A stretch of 64,000 nt of DNA, from contig CM024189.1 in the NCBI GenBank assembly GCA_013433145.1, positions 4,956,501 through 5,020,500 of the forward strand, given 5' to 3'. The notes under the pieces are model-generated. The model was not told the origin of the DNA, ran no database searches, and was given only the letters and a program-made list of their open reading frames with translations. The first letter of the stretch is position 1, and each line of letters starts with the position of its first letter. Positions 12,901-33,700 of this stretch are shown one piece after another. Both the position numbers and the translations under genes were made by a program. This DNA is from Ascaris suum (taxonomy: Eukaryota; Nematoda; Chromadorea; Rhabditida; Ascarididae).

Positions 12901-15900
12901 CATGAGCTATGCACATAGTCATGTTTGCAATCGAAAGGAAGCGAGCGTTCCTTTCTGCCCCTTCACCTCAACCCAACATCAACGAAGAACATAACGGACA
13001 GAAAGCAAACTCGGACTACCGCACTGAAAGAAGCTGCCTACGTGATGATTTTGAAATCTCTCATGACGTTTGCTTTCCTATTCACAGTTACTGAAGTGGA
13101 TTCTCGCACTATGTGACTGCTTTCGTTCAATGCACTGTCAGATTTCCTTTCAGAATGAATGCCGTGTAAAACTGAAATTTTGAAGCTTTGTCGGCTTCTT
13201 TGCAATGTCAGATCTGTCATAACCCCTCCCCCTCAACCCTCTTCAGCTTTTGCAATGAGTTCTATTGATTTAATGATGTAGTGAGTTCTTTTCATCGCAT
13301 TACTCATTGCACATTGCCTTATTGAAGTACCGAATTTAACTGAAAACAGTTTCAGTTAACATCCTGCTTAAACACGCTTACGTTTGAATGCATACCAAAG
13401 CGTATGCCGCTACACCGGGCATTAAGAAGGTCGTCGACCATTCATGCACGAACACTAACAAATTATATATTGACCTTGTTGTGCTGTATTGCACAGTTCG
13501 TTTTATTCATATTTTACCTGTGCTCTCTGCAATATCCTATCGCTAACATTAAGAAGAAGCAAACGCCACCAGCATACGCAAACGCCGGCGTTACTAAACA
13601 AGCTTTTTTAAATGTCGTTCAAGAAACAGAAATGATTAAATATTGAAATTGCGATCATCCAACAGGTATTTCAAATGCAGAATGCTCTAAGTGGAGAATA
13701 TAACCATTATTATTTGATATATGGATCGCAGCAAGCACTTCATATTAACAGAACTGCTTTATATTCAGCGGCTCTATTGATTTCATACTTCATATCAACT
13801 TCAGACTTTTATTGCATTTCCTTAAATTGTGAGTTTATGCTAGGGCTTTAGATTGATTTTATGCAATAAATCTCGTAGTTTTAGCTTCAGTGTTCACCGA
13901 AGTGAAACTACGGCAAAATTGGAACTGTCAGGTCGTTCAATTTCCTAACCGCCGAAGCTATTATGTTCTTGGGTTTTGCTGGTCATGAATCAGGAACAAA
14001 TAATCTCCTCTAATCAGTTTCCATTTGATTCATAAACTTCGTCAACTTCAAAAAAGGCTTGAAATTTATTTAAATTTGAAATTTAAATATTTGAAATTTA
14101 TTTAAAAATTTGCGTGCATTTCGAATTCGATGCGTTGCACTTATTTAAACTGTTGATTTGGTTGGGAAAGCGAATCTTATCTATAAAAATTTGTGGAGAC
14201 GTCGGTACGCTTTGAAAAAATTATGTTTTTGCCTACGCTCCATTTTTTGAGAGAGATCTTTATGAGCAGCAGGAATGCAAGAGACCATTCATTCATCAGA
14301 TACCATTCATTCCCAAAGAAAAATATTTTCGCGATTTTAGATTAGTCGAATCTGATGCTTTTTTTCAAGGGTTTAATTTGGTACTTCATCGTTAAGGTTT
14401 AATTCGATAATTCCTTTTGTAAGTTTGACCTGATGTTTCATCTTGAGAGTTTTTTAAAACTATTATTGAACTGTTCACTGCATAAACTCTACCTTTGCTT
14501 ACTTTATCATCACTGAGAGGGTACTAGTAAGAAATGGACGCATAAGGAGGCTGATAACTACGTTATTGTGCACCGTTTACTTCTGCCAGTGAAGCTTCTT
14601 CATGAACGATATGGGTTTCTATTTTTCGATTCCTTCAACAGTTCAATTCTACTTTCTGGAAAAGTTGAGGCTACAGCACTAAAGTTGCTTTCATAAGATT
14701 TTTACGAAAATAAGACGCACTGCGGAGCTCCTATGCATCTGTTCGTCTGCGTACCTATTTGCTTCCATGCTTCAAGGTAGCAACTGCGATATCGAATAGA
14801 ATGAAACTGGCTGGCAAAATAAGTAAGCTTCCTGTCGATGAAGTTTCAGGAATCAACCGTTTAGTCACGTTCACCTCTGAAGTTTTGACTTTAACCAAGA
14901 GTTGCTGGTTGGGTGCCGAATGAGGACGGTTTTTTCCTTGCCTCGATATTTATAATCGAACGGAATTAACAGAAAAGATAACTAGAGTGCATAAAAGCCT
15001 CGACTTTCAAAGGCTCTGTCAGAAATGACCCTAACAACTCGACTGCTTTATGACCGGAGACTCTTTTAACGCCTTCAGTTACTTTAAAAAAAATGTATAT
15101 TGCACCCTGTGCTATATGGAACCATTTGTTTTCCCATCATGACATTATCTGACAACTGGTTGGGTGATAATAGAGTGATTATTATTTGAAACATATCACT
15201 GATGTCAAAGTAGTGATGAGGCTGTACTCAGAAGTATAACAAAACAATTGTAATTAAGCACTACTGCTTTGGACAAAGTCATCGACAAAAGACAGTTCTG
15301 CATCGATGCTGTAAGTTCTCCTGCTACTTATTGAGCAGACACTTAAGATTTAATTCTAGAACGTTTTCGACATTAGAAACCGATAGTCAGTATAGATTCG
15401 TGGAGAATCGTTGTGTAAGCATGCAAAGCTAGAGTCGTTTGAAGACTTCACGAACATTCCGAAATAACATAAGATGGCTGCTAACCGTGGTGCGCAAACA
15501 ATCTGGTACATTTTACGTTGTTTTTGAATTGATGTTGGGGTTCTTAGGTCTTTTTGGTGACTCAATTATTAGTGTTTATAGTGAATCAGTTTCTCTATTG
15601 TTCACGCAAACAGTCCTATAGTATGGTCATTCTTGAATTTACAACAGTGATAACAATAAACGTTGTTGAATGCTTTTCTGAGGTGACAACAATGCATTTT
15701 CTGAGGCGACAAGTTGAGTAGCAACGATGAGAGTGCATCTAATATAACTTCAGAAACAGCACTCGTCCAGAAATCACATAAAAAAAGACCATACGAGGTG
15801 AGCAACTTTATAGTGAACGAACGTATGAGAAAGCAGAATAAGTTGATCGGAACAATTCTATGAATGAATAGTTTCTCTAAGGATTTGAATGCCACACAGC

Positions 15901-16434
15901 TGTTCTAATTATTGAGAAATTAACCGATGCAAAAGCACAGCAATTGAGTGTGTTCGCCGTTCGCCACCTTAAAGGCTCATTAAAGGCGGGATATTTGTGC
16001 ACCTGGAAGGTGAACATAGTGAACATGCGAGCGTGCTGCAGATGAATAGCTGCACATTGCTAATACTCTAAGTGTATATTTCGAGAGAAAAATAAACATT
16101 AAAAGTAACTAACTCTGCTGCTACGCGTAACTCTTTCCTGAAAACTACGCACATATTGAGTATTTTTGTCTTCACTCTAGAGAAAGTTGTTGCGTTTTGC
16201 AATGTTTTTGCCGTCGTTTCGTTGGTCAGAGTGGAAAGGATGAAACGCGTTTAGCAACGACTGTTTTCAGTTCAGTAAATTACATAGCTGAAGATTTATG
16301 GAGTATTCAGACAATAGGTTCTTTTAACCTCGTCCTCCTCTTTCAATGCGATACGTTTTGATGTCGGAAAAATGAACACAGCTTGGCGTTATAAGTAGAT
16401 GGTGAAATAAATTCCACATGAAAAATTGAAAATA
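9905..16434. other. Long gene-poor interval
   Basis: No gene could be supported in about 6.5 kb. Open frames such as 11888-12184 plus (98 codons, many GATCGA words), 12357-12596 minus and 13404-13646 plus (one hydrophobic segment) lack convincing splice sites and family motifs. AT-rich self-complementary words occur near 14060-14110. The 5' regulatory DNA of the PAFAH-like gene should lie at the left end and the 3' flank of the transporter gene at the right end. Confidence 0.4.
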
Positions 16435-25463
<9,029 letters not shown>

Positions 25464-25464
<1 letters not shown>

Positions 25465-25475
25465 CGCCTGCAAAC
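25464..25475 (-). promoter_or_regulatory. Possible spliced-leader acceptor at the transporter start codon
   Basis: On the coding strand the start ATG (25464-25462) is preceded by TTTGCAG and three bases. An acceptor this close to the ATG is the usual layout for SL1 trans-splicing in nematodes. The alternative is an ordinary intron with an upstream coding exon, but the frame begins sensibly at this Met and a 424-residue product is full length for the family. Confidence 0.45.
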
Positions 25476-28400
25476 TTCCTTTTCCAACCGATAATTAAAA
25501 ATTCTCATAAAAATTAGAATACAAGGGCGCATAACAATGCTGGATTGTGGAAGAATAAATTGAGTAAAGAAGTTCGTTAATCTCTCTGCTGTATAGATTT
25601 GAGACAGCAATCACTACTAAATTTCACGAACAGATAAGCACAGTCTGCACTAAGTATTACTTCGTTTTTAAAACTTTTCAATATATGATCTCTTTGCATA
25701 AGATTTCGGCGACCGATCGTCGAGTATTTGGTGTGGTAGTGAGCAGAATTTTTGCGAGCTCGTTTTTGGTGGATGATGACTTCATTGTGACAGTTAGCCA
25801 GCAAGTACGTTATTTTGTGAATACCGGAATGTGACGTCACTTCTCGAGCAGCTTTTCAAGCATTCATGTCATTTGCTGCATTGAAGACTGCTCTAAAATA
25901 AAATCGAATCTAAACTTTTCCCGAAATACAGCCCATCGAACCAATTCGACCGAACCATTTTCTTTGCGGCGAATAATTTAAGCAGCCAGTGGTCCAGAGC
26001 CAAAAACTATACAAGTTGATTAAAATTTCAGCATCCAGCAAGGGAAGGCTATAAATAGATCAGAAAACGGCATGACGATCTAATTTTACACAGTCCAATC
26101 GATAATCACCCAACGCTTCGTGCATCTACAAACTGAACGGTAGATCAGCATGAAAGCTCGGCATTTCAGAACTGCTATGTTTCTTTAAACATGACCCCAA
26201 TTTTTAAAATGAATTTCAGGATTTTTGAGAGAAAGGTTCATATTCCAGATAATGTTCTATGTAGTTTATTCCAAATCGACGGGAGTAACGAGTTTTCCAT
26301 TCAACAAAACAAGGTGATTTTAAAAACATTGACATTAAATGCGTACGTGAAGGATTTGCTAAAGTAGACGTACGACATTAGCTTGATTTCGAGGAAATGA
26401 ATATAGGTTCCACGAGTGGACTAACACCGGACTAAGGGCAATGGTTTACCTTGATGTCATCAATGGCAGAGGAATAAACCTCACAGCATGTAAATACACA
26501 TAGAATACTCTGCCAATTAAAGAGAAGTGTTATGTTGTTTCAATAAAAGAGAGCGAAAAAATGCAAATTTTGCTGGGTTATCGCTTCATTGCACCAAAGA
26601 ACTCGAAAGAGAATTCCAGTTAAGTCTGTCGGCAATCGTCAAATCACCTACAATTATTTGCAATTCTCTCAAAAATAGGAAAGTTTACTGCCGCACTATC
26701 AATGTGGCAATGCTTTTGAGAAGAACTGAAAGACTACAATAAACAGTAAAAGTAGTCTTTTTTTTATAACGGAAGTGAGAAAATTCGGCTGACATGAGAG
26801 CTAGCTAACAAAAACAAATTTATACTCTTGAAAAAAAAAAACGAATAACAAGCGCGTAATTCGTTTAAAAAAAATTCAATTTGGAAAAATATATGAAACG
26901 AATTCAAAGCGCGTTGAAACGATCCTTATCAAGCAATTATCTTTATATTTCGCAAAGAACACCGAAAGTCAACTCCATGTATGATGAGCGATAAAATAGA
27001 TTGGAGTATTTGTTTGAAAATTATTCCAGCGCTTGAACGTTTCAAGTTGTAATCTAAACAATGCAAACGATTTTAACGGCAATCAAGTTGAAGTGTGACG
27101 TGTTTTTCAAAAAAGTGTTGTTATTTTATGCCACAACGACTGCCACATAAAACATAAGATATGATTAGCATGGTTGGCAAAAAAAAGGTAAATATTGTCG
27201 TGTTAGTGCTCACTCATACACATCTTTCTACGATAGCACTTTATCAATCACATTATGCTCTTAAGCAACGCCGCATTCGACTCACAAATCGCATCAAATT
27301 CACCGAAACTCTCAGCACCGTTTCAATTTTCCACCTTCCTGACGGCGCGTTAGGCGTTCGGCAATGCACCTATCTAGGTACCACATACAGCCACACAGAC
27401 CCACACATGCACACATTCATAGACATTCATACTCACGCACGCACACAAGCACGAAACTTTTGAATGGAGCACGTTATCGGGAAATACGCATGGTTTTCTG
27501 TGTATGTGTGCAATTGAAAAGTATGCATTGAAAAATTCGCTGGATGGTGAGAGATTTGATAGTGCACAAAGCACAGCTGATCATTAAGGATAATTCCATT
27601 CGATGGGGGCGATGAATACGAAACTTGTGAGGAAAAACATCCAGAAAACAAACGCATCACTATGAAAGTTTGGTGAGAAAAGAAAACGTTTTTTAAAATT
27701 AAAAGCTAGCACAAATTTTCATTTGTGCGAAACTATTCGATACGAGAACATCGCATCGTCATGATCACATTTCTGGTGAACCTGAAACATCTTGAGAATT
27801 GCAAACGACGGTTTATGCAGCAGAAAATGTTAAGCTATCATAATAAAAGATATTCACAACAAATTTTTCCGATTTGATCTATTCTGGTCGTTGGTGCGAA
27901 CACCACCTATGAAAAAGGTGTGGCTGAAGTATTTCACTTTTTGCGAGTACAGTCACCACTTTTGGAAGCTGTAGCTGCAATTCCGTCTATTACTGCACAA
28001 ACATAATAAATTCATCAGTGGGCGGTTCAGCCCTTGCACACTGATTAAAGTACTATGCTTATGCATTAGAACACATTCACAATTCATTCTCATATCAAAA
28101 ATGATAAAACGCATAGGGCGGAAATACTGAAGTCCCCTAACATACCTCCAGCATACTATCCAGGGAGCGGGATTTCTTCGTAAAAACAAGTGGGAATATT
28201 TTCTGCCCCCTCATACCGAATTCTAAATTACATCACAAGATTTTGCACCAAATTTCGTAAACTTCTTTAGCACTTTAGCACGCGATTCGACCGGAAAATA
28301 TGAACTTCCCTTCGAATTAAGATATTGGCTAAGGCTCTGTTTGCATTCAGATACTTTCACATAATGATGACCCGCTAATATGCCAAAGAAAGCAAGCATA

Positions 28401-28959
28401 AAACCTCCATCTTTAATACGGCATTGTGCAGACGCCCATACGTTATGGTGCAAAGCAGTAACAAAGAGTAGGATGTGAGAAGTTAAACTTCCCTGCGACT
28501 CACCGAATTCCCCCAGTTATGGCTTAAAATTTCATGATCACAATGCTAATTTACAGGCTCAGTCCTACCGATGTCGAACTTGAAAACAACTCCGCCACAG
28601 TAAGGAAAACTGGGCTGATATATGTAGCGATTGCCAGAATCTAACAATTATTAAGCACACGCTTATATAGGCTACCGAAGCACATGCGGGTGCCAGATGT
28701 TCACATTTGAGACACTGATTCAATAGAGATAAACAGGAAGCTCCTCACGTAGTACATGCAGGTGCCAGATTTTCACATTTGAATATATCTTCAATAGAAA
28801 TAGAAAGTGCAAGATTTTGGCGATTCGACATCTGTTTGTTTCGACCACGTCCATTCATCGGCGGAAGTCATAGATTCATGCATTCAGTTGATGCTTTAAA
28901 TCAGATGCCCTTTAGCCGTTCGCTGCCCGTTCTCTTATTTAGCTGAATAGCTTCCATCA
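25476..28959. other. Gene-poor interval upstream of the transporter gene
   Basis: No gene is supported. Frames such as 26527-26742 plus, 27161-27463 plus (CA-rich), 27953-28189 minus and 28223-28453 minus lack splice or family support. A direct duplication lies near its right end (28682-28802). Confidence 0.4.
28682..28802. repeat. Imperfect direct duplication, unit about 71 bp
   Basis: The segment starting at 28682 (ACATGCGGGTGCCAGATGTT) recurs at 28753 with scattered changes, including the downstream TTCACATTTGA and TTCAATAGA words. It is a local tandem duplication in non-coding DNA. Confidence 0.7.
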
Positions 28960-29144
28960 TCACTTTCGCTGCACCTCCTCAGGCTTTTGTTGATACCATA
29001 TGGCCACACGATGCCGTAACACACAAAGAGCCTTGTTTCTTAGCTGCACCAAATGTGAATGATCACGTTCGCTTCGCGTTAACGCGACACCGAGTCTATA
29101 AATTAGTTTCGATTCTATTGAGAGCACTTTTTTTTGGCCATATG
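28960..29144 (-). CDS. Terminal exon of an unrecognised minus-strand gene
   Basis: A good acceptor (TTGATTTTAG) opens two phase bases and 60 codons, ending in TGA at 28960. The protein piece is basic and helical-looking: YGQKKVLSIESKLIYRLG, then TRSERDHSHLVQLRNKALC and a KPEEVQRK end. Codon use and the lack of low complexity suggest real coding. I could not find the preceding exon, which must end in phase 1, between here and the MGAT4-like gene at 30717. No family assigned. Confidence 0.5.
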
Positions 29145-30716
29145 CTAAAATCAATTAGCAGAAAATTTATGACGAAACAGTGAGAATTCCTAATAACTTA
29201 AATGCTGCAGTCATCAATGACAATGCAAATGCAAAAAAAAAAAAAGCGCTCGTACGTCATTTATTTACTTATTCATTTATCGATTTCAGTGTATGCATTA
29301 AAAGTAGATGAAAACGAATAGACATGCAACGTAGTTCAAAGCAACAATAAAAGTAATACTAAAGGACCGTGTGCAATTCACACAATTGCATATAAATGAA
29401 TACTTGGAAGCGGGAAGCATTTCGAGAAGCGACACGTCAAACCTTATTTCCGGGTGTATGTAAGAAGTTAATCCTATTTCTCCAGTTCAGTTGGAATTTT
29501 TCCAACCAGCAAAACTTCGAATCAAAATGTACTTTGCAGTTCAAAGATCAAAAGAAAAAAAAACCTATTTTTAAGCCTTTGTTCATCATCAATAATCGTT
29601 TTTCAATATTTTTCCACTTATGTCATAAATAACAAACGATAAGAAACGTTTACAAAAGAAAGTCAAAGATATGAAAACAAGGAATTATGACGCGATGTTC
29701 AGGGATTATGCAAAGAAAGAGGATCGACATAAACGATATTTTACACGAGAAAGCAACTAAAGAAAACTAGAAGCAAGCATACTATATAAGCTTTCAAAAA
29801 ATAAAAAATAAAATGCATAAAGACTGAATTATTAAGCAATATGTGCATAGGGATCACTCACAATACAAACCCTGAGTTGCTGAAATAAGCAAGCAAATAA
29901 AAATTAGAAAACACTAGCAAATGTCTGGCCAATATTGCCGAAGGAGAAAAAAACGTATAAAGAAATTTAAAAAGAAAAAAACAATGTTGAGCTTAGATGA
30001 TGATAAACAAATTGCAATCACTAGATAAATCAACATTTTTACCGGTTTTACTGGAAAATAATCAGGAAAACACACTTCTATAGACAAAAAAATTGAAAAC
30101 GTTACTAAACGATTATTACACTGCAATCAAGACGAAGTCGACTCGCAACAAAACAAACAAAAAAAAAACCAAAGCAGCATGTGAGGCGTCCTGCTCATAG
30201 AGAAGATAACACATGATATCACATAAAGGAACGAATGGAAATTAAAGCTAGAATGGAATTAACAAAAGCTATGAATTTATTGCACATAAAATGCAAAAAC
30301 TAACTGGGCCTATGCCGACTACAATCGATTGTTGGTACGCACATGCAAAAATAAGACAACTTGAGGAATGGGAACGCATAAGAACAAAGACGATGAGAAT
30401 CAAAACATGAGAGAATTTGTAAACGTTTCGGCTACGGGCACTCACGTTTTCTTTTGGATTTGCTCAGAACGGAACTGTTATCATTTATACAATTTCGAGC
30501 AAAAAAAAAAATTCTAATTTCAACAACTTTTCCAATCGCTTTTGTTCCACCACACACTGGTAAGCTCTGATAAGCAGGGTCTCTCCCATGTAATCCACCG
30601 TTAGCCCTCGCTGGATGGGTCCCTCCCTCGCCTCGGTCCTTATCAATAACAACTGACCGTGTGATTCCAAACGAAGAAACATTTAGAACCATCTCATACA
30701 ACAGGCCGATCGATCC

Positions 30717-33700
30717 TCACTCAGCAGTAATAGAGATTTCGTTAAAAATAACCCAGTTTGACAAATTCTTATGTACGACGATTTTCAACGAGTCAATCAC
30801 CATGCTTATGTTAAAGTCTGCACGCGCCGTTCCATGTTCATTGAAAGCGACGATCCGATCGAAACTTCCTGAGTTCTTCCTACGTAAATATACGGATGCA
30901 TCTTCAGTTAGTATATCACCCTGATGCTCCGGATTTCCCGTCCTGAACAAGAATCCTGAAATGAGTTTCAATTCACTGCTGATCTTGAAAAAAGGTTTGA
31001 GCATACGCAAAGAAAACAACCAACAATAGCAAGAAGCACTTTAAACAACGAAAAGTCGTAGTAACCTATATTCAAACATTCCACTGCCTACCTCGCAGTA
31101 CTTAGCACTCCTAATGAACAGATAAGGAGGTAGTGGAAACAGTTAGCGGCACAGCCATGCATAAGCATGAGAATGAATCAAGATCAAACAGCCTCACTTT
31201 CTTCTCTGTGATGTGTCAACATGGCAGATGCTTAGACGGCTCTCACTACTACACTCATCATGCACCATCATGGCGTCCGATGCAAGCAAGAAAAATCCTC
31301 TCAGCTAGCATAACAGCGAAAGCAAAGCTGCAGCTACTTTATCGAGCGATTGGATTTCATTGTTTAATCTTTTCAACGGGGTGAGAGGGAGGAAGGGGAT
31401 ACGTTTTCTCCGAGAAATAGTTCTGATTTGATAGTTCTCTAAAAAAAAGCAGTAAAACTATACAGTTCCGCTTACCTTCGCTCACACTGCTGTGTAGTTA
31501 TTAACCGACAAAAAAAACCTGAATTTCAATTTCTAAAATGTCAAAACAAATTAAAAATGCAAACCCCGTATTTTGATTCCTTGCCCGAAATCGAATAAAA
31601 TATAATCTTCTGCACGAGGGGAAAACGACCAGAAAAAATTCCGGCCAGCATATGCACTTTCAAGATCTGCAATGCAAACACACTATCATAATGAATAAAA
31701 CATGGCTCGACGGTATAATAAGAGTAAAACGGTGTCCGGAAGTATATTAGAGGGTTGTAAAAATGAAAGCAGTCAGTGTTATTCACGCACTCAAAACATC
31801 TGTCTCAATAGCACTTCTATTTGCTCTCAAACATTGAGCACGTCGTCCAACAAATGGAGAGCAAGCCTTACTGCGTCATCAACTCTCCTAAAAACCTTTT
31901 TTGGGCACAGTAGCCTGGAGAAACATGGAAACTAGTGTACAGGTTTCAAGAATAATCCAGTGTTTATGCTAACCATATGACTTGTAGCCAACCAGACTAG
32001 TAGATATTTTGGCCCGAGGATTATTTGCGTGCGGGATGTAAAGCTGCACTTTGCCGAAGTCACGTTCACGAAGTTTCTGTAGTTTTCCAGCAAGAGACGA
32101 ATGCACGCCCACGTGCTGGAACAACGATGGCCTCGACCTGACGCGATATTGTTTTGTAATCTGAAAAAAAACCCATTAGCTATTGTGCTGCTGCTGTTTC
32201 CAATAACAGCCAATTCTCTTGAAGCGATATACAATTTATTCGGTGGGCGATTGTTACATAGTTCGAAAAACATATGCAGTTCATGAGAGCGCAAATATGG
32301 GCCATGAAAAAAAAAAAGAGGAAAATCCCCGAGCTAGAGTGGTCCCATCAAACATGCGGGTCACAGTTTCAATTGGTACGCAGCAATAGCAATCATCCGT
32401 TTCGGCACGACTCCTCAGCGGGTTATCCAAGAGGTGAACAGAAAGATCGAAGGCAAAATAACAATAGCAAAATCGTAGTAACAACGACGCAAAAAATTAC
32501 ACGCATTCATAACAACTGAAATAAAAGGCATAGAAACGAATATAATAAAAAGGATCACTAAAACACTAAGTATGTCATGCGCGCCTATAAGTCCAACCGC
32601 CTAAAAGGTAGTCATTAGTTATTTTGAGTGGTCATTGCGACATTCCTCAGGTATCAAATCAGCAGGAAAAATTCAAAATGAAGTTAACTTTTCGTCATAT
32701 AATATTATTTCGCCATATGCGATTCGAAACCGAAAAGAATGCAATAAACCGTATAGATGGGTAGGGAGATATGAGTGGACTGAGACGAAGGAGGAAAAGG
32801 ACACTGAGTGGGTGGTTGCAAAACGAGAGATAGGGAGCAATCTCATTTTTCGCCACCCTCTCACCTGCTCTTTCTTTCCTCCCCATCCTTTCAAGTGCTA
32901 CAAGTCTCACCTCACTACACTGTTTCGGTGATTTCTCTGGGTGGCAATAACGATTGACAAAAAGCAAATCCAACAGCCAATCGACGGGCTTCTCACGGTG
33001 GAACAACGCAATGAACTGTGCCAAAAGTGGCAAATCGGACGACCGGAAAAGCTTTCCAATAAATCCAAGTGTGGAGAATTCTAGCATGAACCACTGAGAC
33101 TCGATAGGTCTCTGTGCGGTGAAATCGTGAATGCGAGACACGAAACCTGTCTTCGTAAGAATATCATCTTCCAATTGCAGGTAATACTCTCCTGAAACGG
33201 ATAGCTAATTTATGCTTTTAGCAATTCGTTGTTTATTTCATACAGTCCTAATCTCTTAACATTCTTTTTCGAACCTCAGCACTTCACCTCACTCGGTGGC
33301 CATTACCACTGCAACCCCGGCGCCAGTCACTGGTGCAGGATGATTCAGGGAATAAAAAAACTTCGTTCAATCAAATCAGTCAACCAACGGTCCGATTAAA
33401 AAGCAGATGTACCCACGAAAACATTTTACACCTCAAACCTCCACGCCCTTTTCTTCTGGATAACTTGTTCTTTTCAAGACAAATATGTACTATATAAGTT
33501 CGTCTCCTTTTACAATCACCTGTCGACGTACACTATCATCTGACACAGTCATTTCGATGGGAAGAACATTAGTTTCTGCATGACTACAACAAAGACATTG
33601 CCGCAAACCCTATAGCACAAGAAAATAAGCAAAACTGTAGATGGAAAAAAAAAGATAAATGAGAGTGGTGCCTCTTCTTTGGCAATAAAGCATGAGGAAT

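Noticed and set aside
30432..30701. 89- and 65-codon minus frames just after the MGAT4-like stop
   Set aside because: They lie in the probable 3' untranslated region, in two different frames, and the conserved gene end at 30717 fits the family length.
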